Positions 36,642-48,793 of a DNA stretch of 64,000 nucleotides are shown here, in pieces. The notes under the pieces are model-generated. The model made no database searches, was not told where the DNA came from, and saw only the letters and a list, made by a program, of their open reading frames with translations. The DNA is taken from positions 23,623,017 to 23,687,016 of the forward strand of contig CM038466.1 of assembly GCA_021464415.1 (NCBI GenBank), read 5' to 3'. Position 1 is the first letter of the stretch, and every line of letters begins with the position of its first letter. The DNA comes from Lonicera japonica. Taxonomy: Eukaryota > Streptophyta > Magnoliopsida > Dipsacales > Caprifoliaceae. The translations under genes and the position numbers were made by a program.

Positions 36642-36890
36642 GTAACAAGCTCATGGGAGAATATATAAGGGGGAAAAAACACACACCAAATTTAAGCCAA
36701 AGATAGCAAGTGAAAATCAAATCTTATAAATTAAAATAATACAACATTGTAGCAAATTAAAAACACTTGAAACTTCTCCAAGCAGAATGACGGTGCAAAC
36801 CACTGGGTTCGTTCAATTATTTCATGTGAGTAGCCGGTAAAGGCAGAGACAATCCTAGTCAGCATCGATTCCATGTGTCTTAGATTTTAT

Positions 36891-37581
36891 TCAGGAGTCA
36901 GAGTCGGAGTCGGAGTCCGAATCGGAGCCAGAGCCAGTTTCGTCATCGTCGGTATCGAATATAATATCCTCTAGGTATTTAACAATTTTTCGAATGAACT
37001 TCGGCTCGTATCTGCAAATTATGTCGCATCAAAACTTATTGACTATGGGTGTATATATGGGCTCTTACTCAAAAAGTATACTCTCCCCCTTCTTAAACAA
37101 AAAGTCCAGCTTAACTTTAGCAAATATATTAATTTGAAAATTAATTGATTAAGAACCAAACTTATTCAAAAATTGCAAATTTAATGTGTTCAATTGTTTG
37201 TTCAGTTCAAGTTTTAGGAAAAGAAAGTATTTTAAATTCCCAGAAAGTCCTCCTGGCCTTTGCATTATAAATTTACCTAAAAGTAGTTAGCATATTAGGG
37301 GATCACTATTGGCAAAAAAAAAAAAAATTTAATACTCTAAAATTCATTACAAATATTTATAAAGTGTCCCTAAAAATACAAGAGAAGTATTACTAGTGGT
37401 AATGTATTATCAAGAGCAAGTCGGTTAATATAGTTAAAAGAGACACTCACGTAGACATGGAAAATATTGCAGGTCAGAGTTCTACAAGTGGTTTGTGAAG
37501 ATAATGTACTATGAAATATTGCTTTTTTTATCAAGAAAAAACTAATCGGTTATTTGTTGAAAAGATGGAGTAATTTTGTCA

Positions 37582-37613
<32 letters not shown>

Positions 37614-39024
37614 AAGAAACGGAATTCCAAAAGTAAAAATAAACAAGAGGGAGTAATATATTAGTTGCACAGCTAACCAATATCCCCCAGCTCACCCTCA
37701 ACCCACCAAAACACACATTGAATATGGAAATGGATGTCGAGAATTTTAATTTCCTAGTAATCTTGAATTCCAGGAAAACTTCTAACAAAACATTTAGAAT
37801 CTTGGATGAACAAAATTTTGGATTAAGAATCATTTATACGATGAACCAAATAGAACAAATTAATTTAGAGCATGTACAATGTAAAAATGGATTGGATATA
37901 TACTTCTTAACTATGAACATGTAAGCATATCTTTTTTATGTGGTATAAAAAAATCTCTTGAGGCACAGGTCTTAACAAAAATCATCTCCAATGGGATTAC
38001 CCAAGAGATTGTCTATTAATAAATTCATAAAAATAAATTAATAATTTCTATGTAAAATGAATCTTGTTTGATAAGTTTTGATTAATACTTTTTTAATGTG
38101 TGATTTTTATTAATAGATAAATTATAAAATTACAATTAAAATATTTGAAAGCTTAAAAAAGATAAGTATGTGAACAAAAATGATGATGCATGTGTCATTA
38201 AAATATTATCTAAGAGACCCTTTAGAAATAGGTCGAGGGTCATCATCAGAATGTCTATTCTAATTTTTGCCACATTATTATGGATGGTTGCATTAAAAAG
38301 CATTTTTTTAGTTCATTGTTCATCAATTCTATGTGAAATCTCATTTTCACCCGATTCATGATTGCATTAGAAATGCTCTAAATATATTTCCAAAGGGAAA
38401 CTAACTTAACTTATTTTGAGACATCTCATAAAGTGGGCTCTTAATTTAACGAAGGAGTAATTAATAATTATAGTATGAGGAAAGAAAATGTTACCCATTA
38501 GCATCATCTTGTAAGACCATTCCTTTCAAGCTCGCAACTTCTCCAAGTGCTTCCCTCCATTTTTCCAGCTTGTGCATCATTTCCTCCTCCTTCTCCTTTG
38601 ACTTGAACACCTTCCTTCGGTGTGTAGAAAATGCTTCTCCAAAACTATTGCTCTGATGACGAACGTCAGTGGGCTGGACGTCGTAAAACACTGGTATTAC
38701 TTCTAGCCCCACTGTCTTCTTTCTTTCCGCGATTTTAACCAGTTCATCAAGGCACCACTTCGATGCAGCATAATTTGTTGAGAATACAACTACTGCGAAT
38801 CTAGATTCTTCAATAGCTTTTATTAGCCCAGATGCAATATTTTTGCCTTTTTCAAGTTTGCTGTCGTCGTAGAAAGTATCAATCCCTGCTTTTTTTAATG
38901 CCTTGTGGAGGTGAGCCGTGAAGGTCTTGCGCGTATCTTTCCCACCGAAACTCAAAAACACTTGATATCTATAGGCAGATCCGGTAGCGAATGAGCATGG
39001 TTCTTTTTTTCTCAAAGTAGCCAT
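36891..39024 (-). CDS. TX5: intact TIR-X protein with Ser-Asp acidic tail
   Basis: Minus-strand exons 39024-38495 and 37011-36891 join in frame (GG^A), encoding 216 residues. The TIR domain spans about residues 19-170: YQVFLSFGGKDTR, GIDTFYDDSKLEKGKNI, NYAASKWCLDELVKI (predicted catalytic Glu at 94), VIPVFYDVQPTDVR. The canonical SFRG box reads SFGG. The second exon was found by homology: AAGTTTTGATGC...CAG^ATACGAG matches the TX2 acceptor region. It encodes GYEPKFIRKIVKYLEDIIFD, then TDDDETGSGSDSDSDSDSDS and TGA. The start at 39024 (MATLRKKE) is preferred over an in-frame ATG at 39039 because it aligns with the paralogues. The leader exon ends near 40018 and its acceptor is TTTTACAG. No NB-ARC follows. 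The role is inferred to be NAD+-cleaving TIR signalling. Confidence 0.8.
37863..38379. mobile_element. Possible MITE in the TX5 intron
   Basis: TTAGAGCATGTACAATG at the left and, inverted at the right, TTTAGAGCATTTCTAATG form diverged terminal repeats around about 515 bp of AT-rich DNA. This layout is common for plant MITEs. No clear TSD was seen. It lies inside the 1.48-kb intron of TX5. Confidence 0.5.
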
Positions 39025-40120
39025 TTCAACAATACACAACTAAAGCTGTAAAACAACAACGATAATAATAAGTTGATATAACTCATCACACAATTTATGA
39101 TCAGCGAAATGAGATTCAAAATAATTAACCAGTAGCAGCAGGTGCTTTCGTGCCAGAAAAACTATATACTACTCTTACTTTATGTTAATTTGTACAAAGT
39201 ATTTAAACAAATGACAGATTTTCGGTTCAAATTACCTCCTCACCAAATTATAACAAGTTTCATATATATAATATTGAATTGGAAGGGCCGCGAAGGCGCG
39301 AACAAGGCAGGTTGAGTTGTAGTGGGTCTGAAGATGGAACATTCATATAAAAAGCCAGGCTATGTTTGATAACGTATAAATAGTTCGGGGAGGGATTAGT
39401 TTGAATGAAAATGCAAAATGGCGAGTTTTTTACACCTTTCTCTAGATTTGGAAGCAAACATTCATGATAAAAAGTTTTTTTGAAAAGACAAATAAATTTG
39501 TGCGAGACCTTTTTCCAAAAAGCTAGCATGTGATACGCAAGCCCAGATTCTCACAAATTCACATTTTCGAAAAAGAAATAACATTACATTGTCTCCGTCT
39601 CCGTCTCCGTCTATAGGATCTTATCAAAACTACATAACTTAAATTTGAGCCAAAATCCTAAAAGATGAGCTCCAATCATGTACCCTACCAAATTTGGGTT
39701 CACTCAAATTTCATATGTACCAAAATCCAACTAGACCCAAATTCTACACCAAATCAAACCAAAAGGTTTTTTGAGTTATGTGATCAAAGTCCCAATTTAA
39801 GCCAAAAAAAACTTAACAAACCAATTTTTAGCGTAATTGGCGTAAGATTTACGAATAATAATTAGATATATTCGGGTCTCATACGCATCACGCGTGCAAG
39901 TTAATTATTAGTTATACAGTAACGTATACATATAGTTGCAGATGCACTTTATTTATTTTTGAAAATACTGTTAAAAAAATTGGCTGACTAATCTGCAGGG
40001 AGATGAACAAGAATTACCACAACACAGATATGACGTCGGAGCAGCAAAGTCGTCGATAGCTTAGAGCTGGCCTTGCCGGAGAGTTCGCCGGAGAGTTGAT
40101 TGACAGGGAAGAATTAGTGG
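39025..40120 (-). other. TX5 leader intron and non-coding 5' exon
   Basis: Reading the minus strand, the leader exon (ACTCTCCGGCGAACTCTCC ... CTGTGTTGTG) ends at a GTAATTC donor at about 40018. The intron (40017 to about 39051) carries inverted copies of leader-intron words seen near 10700-10860, including the run encoding CAAAGTCCCAATTTAAGCC on +. A CCGTCT trinucleotide-like run is at 39596-39612. Confidence 0.6.
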
Positions 40121-40380
40121 ATTTAATTGAAGCTAATAATTAACGTATTATATATAACTGAGAGTTGATGAGATCCGTTTACTTGTCGCCAACTACATTG
40201 CAAGCTTTTATAATGCTCTGAAAATTTTAATAATTACGCGTTGATGCGGACTGGTCTCAAAGTCAAAATCAGAAACCAAAAAGAAAAATAAATTTTTTCT
40301 AGTAACTAATAAGACTGGGTCTAATTAATTGTGGAGATAAGACAAGACTGGGTCTTATTATAATTAATAGTGGAGGTATA

Positions 40381-40440
40381 CAAAACGTAGAGAGGATGGG
40401 GTCAAGCTTTTCCCGCTACTCATGTGGATTTGATTCTATT
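40381..40440 (+). pseudogene. Remnant of a TIR-X tail exon on the + strand
   Basis: AAAACGTAGAGAGGATGGGG followed by TCAAGCTTTTCCCGCTACTC matches the TX2 tail coding IKHVERM...GSSFSEHSRG with an internal 12-nt deletion. Downstream the G-box word TGCCACGTGTC (40789) and the 3'-flank homology (41420-41840) follow in the same order as at TX2. It is therefore the remains of another locus, in the orientation opposite to TX5. Confidence 0.8.
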
Positions 40441-42149
40441 CGTCAGAAAACTTATTATTTTCTTCATTTTATTTTAATTTTTCTATTTTTTTTTTTTTTT
40501 TGACAGTGGAGCAATATTTCGGGGGGATTATCGATGAATTGACTTAGATAAAGAATGATTTACTTTGCTTTGTTTTTGATCGAAAAATTTCAAGTGCATA
40601 CCTATTTGTATAAATTGGGTCTCTTTACGAGGATTTTGCGTCATAAAAAATATTTTTTATATTTTTATAACAAAAAAACATTGTAAAAATGTTTGATCTT
40701 ACCAAAAATAGACACAATTTTTGATAACTAAATTATAAAAGACAGGTTTTGCTTAATGAAATAAACCCCCCCCCCCCCCCCCCCCCTTGCCACGTGTCAA
40801 TGGAGAGCCACTCATTCTTAATAAATTTTATTAAAAATTATGTACAAGTCATAATATTTATGAAAAAATAATAATTAAAAAATTAAAAATATAAAGTATT
40901 CATTGTTAAAAAAACAAAAAACAAAAATGTATTCAAGGCTCCAGCATCTTTTTGCTATTACTTGTGTACATAAAAATCTGGAAAAAAAAAAAAGAAAAAA
41001 AAAGGGCAAAGAATGAAGCGCCAAATTTGAGTGAGCAAAAGATGTGGAGAGCCAGAGAGGTATTGATCTAGATCGCATATATTATGTTCTCCTTCTTCTT
41101 TATTCTTTAATGCTTTTGCTAAAGAAACATAATTCGGATCGGTTCGTGTCGTGTTGTCTTTCAGGTTGACATTTTGTCCCCTAAAAATTCTATATCTTGT
41201 AAACTTGTGAAAGAGTAAAGAATATAATTTTGTAATTAATTTTTAATTTTCAAAAATTTAAGTGGTGAGAAGATAAATTAGCAGCGTTTTTAAATGTATA
41301 AAAATCGGGGCGAGTATAATGGGTTTTACGCTATTTTTTAGGTTAAGATTGACGTAAGTTTGACTTTTGGTTGGTTGAGAAGAAAGATTATGTGGGTGTA
41401 TTTAAGAACACCCTTTATAATAATGTATTTTTATATTTTTATATTTTATTGTAAAATTGAGTGATGTTAAATATAATAATTCAAGTTAATTCATAAAATG
41501 TTAAATTAAATTATTTTATGTAAAAGTTAGAGTTGCCTAACTTTAGAAGCGAAATAGGGATATGCTATTTGTCAAAGCAATAGTTTTATGTCGGAGCAAT
41601 TTTATCTCATTTTAAAAGCATCATAGATGATTTAGCTTGCTTTGACAACAGTATCTCCTTTCTAGAACTAGGAAATTTATTTGAACGCTATACTTCAAAG
41701 AGGTTTAGTCCTAATGTTGATGCCTTTAAACAAAAATTTAAATAACAAAGATAAATTCATGACATACTTTTAATCTAACATTTAAAATGTCTCACCTACA
41801 TACATTGTATGAGTTATAATTAAATTATTTATAAATGTACAAATTTACAATTCATTATGTGAAGAGAGCTAAACATAAATTTAGCGTCGAAGGAAAAATA
41901 CATTATGTACTATCGTTAAGATAGAAAAAATCAGTTCTGATTTACTATTGTAATTACATATTATGGACCGTATTGGACTTTGATGTAAATTTTATATAAA
42001 TTGTTATTTTTACCCTATTTAAAGGGTAAAATCTAATGAGAATTAAAGTTTTTACCATTCTACTACAATACGTTATCATCTCACCCATAGCAAATAATCT
42101 TAACCTTAAGAAATTTTTATGCGAGCTGCACTTTGACCAATATCACATC
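40441..42149. repeat. 3' flank of the dead + strand TX locus
   Basis: Non-coding. A run of C lies at about 40766-40787, followed by the TGCCACGTGTC word. Bases 41420-41840 are homologous to 24000-24430, 28430-28870 and 46120-46450. The Phe-rich minus frame at 40875-41078 comes from a poly-A tract. Confidence 0.6.
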
Positions 42150-42382
42150 GGTAAAATTATTATAGCTTATATTAGGTATTTGATTCTCTCCATTTATGCA
42201 CTATTTATCATGTATCCTCGTAAGACGATATTAATATTTTTTATTGAATGAACACATCAACAAGTAGGTAAAATTATTATAGCTTATATTAGGTTTTTAT
42301 TCTCTCCTTTTGTGCATTGTTTGTCATGTATCCTCGTAAAATAATATTAATATTTTTATCGAATGAACACATCAACTAGTAG
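42150..42382. repeat. Two-copy tandem repeat, about 117 bp
   Basis: GTAAAATTATTATAGCTTAT begins at 42151 and again at 42268. Each copy runs through CATGTATCCTCGTAA to GAACACATCAAC. The second copy has small indels. The frame across the first copy has no supported function. Confidence 0.8.
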
Positions 42383-43394
42383 TAATTGCTAGGACAAAAG
42401 ACTAGTTCTGATTTTTGCTTCATGTCAAATCATAGCCACTATTTATCATGTAACTTGATTTTATGCTTTGTTATATTGTTGCATTGCTGGCTTTTACTTT
42501 TACTTATGCCATTAAATTAATTTATAGTAACAATAGACTTAAGTTTGTTGGCTTGTACTTTTATTTTTACTATTTATTTCTTTATGTTTTCGGTGCATGA
42601 GAGAGTGTTAAACAACTTTTTTTTAATGCAATATAATGGTTTAACTTATTTAATATCTATATTATTGTTAATCTGGTATTGAACTACTTTTGTATTGTTT
42701 AATGTTTAATTGATAAAGCGTGGCTTAATTAATAGTTAAAGCTTGGAATCTTTATATATAAGTTATATCATGTTTTTCACCAGAAATATTTAACACTATT
42801 TCATTGTATAATTACAATATTTTTAATTTTTTATTAGTGTTTTATGACCTATATTGTTAAGTTTTATAACTCTACTTTAAATATAAGATGTTTTTGCATG
42901 TTTTACTGACAAGCCTTTAGTGATTTGTATAGTATTAGACATTTTGTTTTATTTATTTGCATTATGAGTTATTAGAGGTCATCATGTTATTGTTCATGCC
43001 ATTATTTTATGCAATTATTGTCGTCACCTAACCAGTTTAAATTCAAATATTAATATATTTAAATATATATTTTTTTGAGATTGACTAATTAAATTTATAA
43101 TTACTATAATTGTGGTAAATTTGCATGCTAAGAAAATTTAAATAGTATTTATATAATTATGTTTCTTACAATTGCTTATAGTGTTAATTGTTTTATTTAG
43201 TATGTCATAAGTTGAAAGTTGTCATGTTAATGAAAGTTCGTGAGTATTATAATTACTATGATAAAGTATTTTCATTTGGCATAATAAATGTGACCATTAT
43301 GAATCTTGGTTTGAAATCCAATGCATATTCTTGGAAAATAACTAGCATGTATATACTCACGACTGTGTAATATTTATTTATTGTTTATTCAGAT
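42383..43394. other. AT-rich DNA ahead of the Copia remnant, no gene seen
   Basis: No credible ORF. It may include the LTR and leader of the degenerate Copia element that follows, but no paired LTR was recognised. Confidence 0.35.
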
Positions 43395-44330
43395 GGCTGG
43401 CCCAATATATTCGACCCGAATTTGACATTTTAGATTCAGAATGACTTGAGTCCCAACGGTGAATTTCTAATGTAAGAACCACTTTTGTGGCCAAAGAATA
43501 CTCTGCCACACCTATTAACCTCAGAGACCCCGCAGACAAAGGACCGTCTGACAAGATGAAATGAAATGCATTAATGTTTCTTATGAGACATAGTGATCAC
43601 ATCATACGCTAGTAGTATCTTCAATTTAAGACACCTAAAAAACTATGGGATGCCCTTAAGGGACGTTTTCGGAACATTTATGATACTTTACTCCCATAGT
43701 GGACCGTTCAGTAGAACGAAATCTACTTGTTTAACTATAAAATGGTCAAAGACTTCAACAAGAACATGTTGCGCCTAAAGGCACGTCTCAAATTATATGA
43801 AAATGATCTCACAGAAGATGATATGATCTAGAAAACTCTTTCCATTTTTTTTACTTCAACACTTGTACTAGCGAATTAGTATAACTTGAGTATGATAATA
43901 AAAGAATCATAACATTCAATAAACTGATCAACCTACTCCAAGTGGCTGAGAGGCATGATTGAATAACAATGTCAGGCCCATTAGGATAATGAGAATTCTT
44001 AAGGCTAACTATGGCAAGATGAATAGTGGAAAAAACCCCAATGCAAAGAGGACTGTCCATACTAATCCATACCCACATGGCAACAATGTACAACGTGAAA
44101 AAGGATGTGAGGGTCGTGGCATAGGTCTTAGAGGCTCTTCCAAAGTATGGCAAATAAATGGCGCAATAAGACCCAGTGGCTAGAGAAACAAGATGCAAAA
44201 TACACATAAATACCCTCTTGTCAAAAAAGAAAAAGTTGGCGACAAGCCATGCTACATGTGTGGAGTTGCTGTGTACTGGTACAAGAACTGCCATGCAAAG
44301 AATCTCACTTTATGAATGAAGAATGCAATG
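43395..44330 (+). pseudogene. Degenerate Ty1/Copia gag (UBN2-type) with altered zinc knuckle
   Basis: Read across several stops and shifts, the region gives the order of a plant Copia gag: KLWDALKGRF, MVKDFNKNMLRLKARLKLYE, NDLTEDDMI*KTLS, LLQVAERHD, a basic N-rich stretch, then CYMCGVAVYWYKNC near 44250. The last is a CX2CX4HX4C zinc knuckle whose His is Tyr. The coding line continues as ECNDVNVNLTIANFSD until the LINE insertion. It is clearly dead, and no pol domain was recognised. Confidence 0.75.
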
Positions 44331-44374
44331 ACGTAAATGTTAACCTCACAATCGCAAACTTTAGTGATAAAGGG

Positions 44375-45855
44375 CTATTTGTAATAAAGGGCTATTTGGC
44401 TCCATTACTTGAAAACGAATGATGTTGGTTAAGCAGTTAGTGGAGAGTAATTTATATTGGATAATTGGGAAAGGTAATGTTCATTTTTGGAAGGATCGAT
44501 GGTTCAGTGAAACTCGGTTTGCAGATTTGGGATCTCCTTCTGATTCAGTTAAAAATATCACGGTTCGAGAGGGAATTATGAATATGGGGAGTTGTCTAGA
44601 TATATGTAGTGCAAATATTCAATATCAAACTCGATGTAACATTCAAAGAATAACCCCGCTACTATGTGAAGAGGAAGATAAAGGTGTTTGGGTTGCGGCG
44701 CAATCAGGTAAGTTCTCTATTTTATCTGCTTAGAAAGTGTGTCGCCAAAAGCGTGAATTTCGTTGCAATTTGGGAAGTTAATGTGGGCTTCTTATATTCC
44801 TCTTAAATGGTCTATTGTGGTTTAGAGAGCTTCAAATGAGGAAAAAGTTGCCTTTCGAATGTAATCTTCAACAACTCAGAAGAAATCTTGCTTCAAAGTG
44901 TAGTTGTTGTGAGATTCCTCAGATTGAGTGTACTGATCATGTTTTCTTGCTTAGTATGGTAGCCAAAAAGGTTTGGTCTTATTTTAAAGGGAAAATGGGA
45001 TTATGGTGTACAGCCAGATCGTTAAATTCAAGTCTCCTTATTTCAAAGTACTTCTTACTGTAATTCCTGTTTGCATATGCTGGGAAATATGGAAGATGCG
45101 TAACAAATCTTGATTTGAGGGAATTCAAGGTAATTCGGAATATCTTATTAAAAATATTGAAAGTAATTTGAGAAGCTTGCTGTGTAATGTCAATTTATGC
45201 TCTAAACAATGTAGCCAAGATGCCTTGTTGGTTAAAGAATTCGGATTAAAGTCTTGCACTCAATGTCCGAAGTATATTATTTTGAGATGGATTCGACCTT
45301 CAAGGGGGAGATTTAAACTAAATTCGGATGATTGCTCCAAAGGTAATCCGGGTGAAAGTGGAGGGGGGAGTTTACTTAGATCTTGGCAGGGAATTATTGT
45401 ATGGGCTCAGGCTGATTATTTTGGGATTCAATCGAAAATTGTGGCTGAAGCAAAGGCCTTACTTCAAGGCATTTAGAGATGCTATGCTGAGGGAGTGATG
45501 CAGCTTGATGTTAAAGCAGATTCCTTGGTGTTAATACAAATTTTGCAGCGACAAATAGCTACTCCATGGAATATTGCTTATGAAGTTAGATTGATACGAA
45601 GTATTCTTGAAAAAATGGATTTTGTTTTGAAGCACACATTTAGAGAAAGTAATAGTGCAATGGATTTTTTAGCTAGCTTAGGCTGTGTGAGTAAGAGGAA
45701 GGTAAACTTTGTGGGTGCTGAGAGTTTGCCAAAGATTTTGAAAGGAATGTATAGAATGGATAGGATGGGTATACCAAATATCAGAGTCAAGAAGCTGTAA
45801 ATTCGTTTCTTTTTTATAATGGATATAAATTAATAAAAAAAAACAAAAAAAAAAC
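44375..45855 (+). mobile_element. 5'-truncated LINE (zf-RVT and RNase H), poly(A) tail and TSD
   Basis: The visible protein is the C-terminal part of a plant L1-type ORF2. LYWIIGKGNVHFWKDRWFSE (44450 on) is the post-RT motif. KCSCCEIPQIECTDHVFL is a zf-RVT Cys/His motif. From 45290, RWIRPSRGRFKLNSDDCSKG, VAEAKALLQG and LDVKADSLVLI are an RNase H fold with its acidic positions. Stops at 44731 and 45474 and a frameshift between 45063 and 45168 disable it. An A-rich tail lies at 45833-45854. Target duplications CTTTAGTGATAA (44360-44371) and CTTTAGTGGTAA (45856-45867) flank it; the exact left border is uncertain. It sits inside the Copia gag remnant. Confidence 0.85.
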
Positions 45856-45867
45856 CTTTAGTGGTAA

Positions 45868-46450
45868 GAAGGACTTTGTTCAGTCAATGGATACACCCGA
45901 TTTTGTCTGATCTGCTTTATTTAGTTTATTTTTTAGAGATAGTTGACCAGGCATATTGCCTAAATTCTTTTTAATTAGATTATGGTTTCGTCTTAAAGTT
46001 TATGTTAATGGTTTGATGGATTAGATTTCTGACAAAATATTGGATTAATTACTATTTGTTTTATTAAATAAGTTTTGGTCTTTATTATGAAGTATTTGAT
46101 TTGTTCGATTTTTTTATATAATGGCGTATTTTACTATTTTTATATTTTATCGTAAAATTGAGCGATATTAAATATAATAATTCAAGTTAATTCATAAAAA
46201 AATAAATTAAATTATTTTATGTAAAAGTTAGAGTTACCTAATTCTAGAACGGAGATATGGAGATTCTATTTGCTAGAGCAATAGTTTTATGTCGGAGCAT
46301 GCTTTGACAATAGTATCTCCCTTCCGGAACCAGGAAACTTATTTGAACAATATACTTCAAAGAGGTTTAGTCTTTATGTTGATTCCCTTAGACAAAAAAT
46401 TAAATAACACAGATAAATTCATGACATACTTTTAATCTAACATTTGAAAT
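45868..46450. repeat. Post-LINE DNA and a fourth copy of TX 3' flank
   Basis: Bases 46120-46450 are homologous to 41420-41760 (shared TTTTATGTCGGAGCA and ACTTCAAAGAGGTTTAGTC), so a piece of the TIR module lies here without an exon. No gene. Confidence 0.6.
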
Positions 46451-46775
46451 TAGGGGTGTTTTTGGTTTTGGTCGGTTTCTAAATCTTCTAAACCAAACTC
46501 GAACCAAACTTTTCCGTTTGGTTTTATTAGGTTTTGACATATGTTTTTTTTTTCTTAAATCAATTTAACATAACAATGGAATAGTAATAATAATGTAAGA
46601 TTAGTTCAGATTCAAATTAAAATCATGGTTTTCTACAAACAAGAAGCAAAAGTATAAAAACCATGTTTTCTATTTAGTTACTATTTAGTTTGCCCCGAAC
46701 CAAACTATTTAGTTTCGGTTTTTTTGGGGTTCAAGTTACATTCAGTCAATTTTCGAATTGGCCTTAATACCCCTA
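46451..46775. mobile_element. hAT-like MITE related to the 16.6 kb element
   Basis: The ends TAGGGGTGTTTTTGG and AATACCCCTA are inverted. The interior has the same TTCGG/CCGAAC word bias as 16569-17989, whose right end reads TAGAGGTGTTTTTGG when inverted. No TSD was found, so one end may be damaged. Confidence 0.55.
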
Positions 46776-47930
46776 TTTTTTCTTTATTTCCTGGCTTTGT
46801 CATAGAGGTATGTCCACCACCACCGCATACCACAGCGTGATGTGCACCTAAACCACACATCCAGGTCTGCTCCAGTAGGCCAACCCCTTAGGGTTATATT
46901 CCTATTTGAAATGTATCATTTAAGCTATACACGCATTGCATGTGTTCATTAATTTGAAATAAGCTAAATATAAATTTAGACAATTGTGCAACCAAACGAG
47001 CCTAAAAACATAAATTTAACCAATAATGATACATGTACCAATTTAGACAAACTGAGTTAAGAGCTCATTTCACCACATCCCTCGTATGTTTTTCTAACTT
47101 TTCACACATGTTAATTGTTTTCCCAATTATTTTACCTAAAACAGAGATAATTTTATGGGACAATTAAAAAAAAAGTCTTATTAGAGAAAGATTTTCACAC
47201 TAAAGCCAAGGAATAATTTTGTAAATAAATGGCCTATTTTTTATTTTATTGATAATATGACATGTATCTTTCTTTTTTTTTCATTATAAAATGACATCCC
47301 AACCCTTAAAATAAACTAAAATACCAATATGCATTAAAATAAGGATTGCAATATGAACTTTGATGGTGTCAAAATCTAGAAGTAGATAATTAACCAATCA
47401 ATAAGTGAATATCGGTGAATAAAAAATAAATGCGGCGCAATGATGAACACATGATATTTTTTTTTCAAGGTAGGTTCCCCCGGTAGCGCTTATGCTATTC
47501 CAGTGGTACGTCCTCCTTTTCTGTGTGCTTGCTTTGTATTAGCTCAAAGGCGATCAATTTGGAAGATAATACAAGCTACCAACTTCTCTCTCTCTATAAT
47601 TTCCTTAATTCTATTTATAAGTATAGAATTAGGATTACAAATATTTCAACAGAATAAATAATAAACTGTGTAGGAGAGAGAGTGTATAAGGGTTGTTGGT
47701 ATTTTTTGGAGTATGAAAATTGAGAGTATAAGACCCTTCTATTTTTTGGGGTATGAAAATAGAGAGTATATGACCCTTCTATTTTTTAACAAAATATATA
47801 GGAGAGAAAGTATATATTTTTGGTGAGGAGAATTGTGTGTTTTTTGTGTTTTTTGGTGTGTTGAATGAATGAATGGTGGGAGGTATTTATAGGTAAATGG
47901 AGAATGGCAAAAATGTAAATTTTTTGTGGA
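46776..47930. repeat. More TX 3'-flank homology, then low-complexity DNA
   Basis: Bases 46950-47130 match 25390-25520 (shared ATTTAGACAATTG and AACATAAATTTAA). After about 47440 the sequence is unrelated. A 40-bp direct repeat (GACCCTTCTATTTTTT) occurs at 47730-47790. No gene. Confidence 0.5.
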
Positions 47931-48425
47931 GGATAATTATTTAAAGGAAATTAAATAATTATCTAAAGGAAAGTGTGGAATATAATGGAGTGGGATAATT
48001 ATTTAAAGGAAATTAAATAATTATCTAAAGGAAAGTGTGGAATATAATGGAGTGGGATAATTATTGAATGGAGTGGGATATTTATTTAAAGAAAAATAGA
48101 GAATAAAAATGGAGTGGGATAATTATTGAATGGAGTGGGATATTTATTTCAAGGAAGAAAGTAGAGATTATTATTTTTGTAGGCTAATGGTAAAATTATT
48201 TTTTACTTTTGTAGGCCAATGGTAAATTAATATTTACCCCATCAAACTTTGCAGTCCATATTTTTTGCGCAAAGTTCATATTGCAGTCCATATTTTACTG
48301 CAATGTGAACTTTGCGGTCCATATTTCTAGTGCAAAGTTCATATTACAGTCCATATTTCACTGCAATATGAACTTTGCAGTTCATATTTTACTACAATAT
48401 GAACTTTGCAGTCCATATTTTTTGT
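47931..48425. repeat. 62-bp tandem repeat followed by an inverted-word array
   Basis: Two nearly identical 62-bp units (starting GGATAATTATTTAAAGG) lie at 47931-47992 and 47993-48054, and shorter GAATGGAGTGGGATA units follow. From 48250 to 48420 the words GCAGTCCATATTTT and GAACTTTGCAGTCC alternate with their complements (GCAAAGTTCATATTGC), giving several overlapping hairpins. Non-coding; possibly the core of a transposon whose ends I could not place. Confidence 0.75.
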
Positions 48426-48793
48426 GGACATTTCGTAAAGAGGGGGTAATTTAGGTAATATATAACATGTTTTTATTAATTAAATGATATTTAAATTTAT
48501 TCAAATACCTTTATTTAAAATATAAAACAAAATAGGCCTCTTACACTAATTACCAATTAAAAATAGGCCCTTCATTCAAAAAAATATTATTCATTGAATT
48601 TTTGATAAAAATCAATGTGTAATAAGACATTCTACCTAATTTCTAGTACATTTATTAATCACCAAATTAATTCATGTAGTAATAGGTGTCTTCATCCAAA
48701 TTTAGAAGACACAAAGTTGAGTCCACCGAATTATAGTCTATAACTGAACTTGCGGTTACCGAAATTTTGGTTTGGTATTAATTGAATTTCTTT

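Noticed and set aside
37579..37833. Minus frame with a terminal Phe run
   Set aside because: It reads through a GAA/poly-A tract in the TX5 intron and has no family features.
38491..39039. TX5 starting at the first ATG (MCIVEMATL) and ending as a single exon
   Set aside because: The second Met aligns with the starts of the paralogues. The TAA in GGGTAA lies across the conserved splice donor, and a homologous tail exon exists at 37011.
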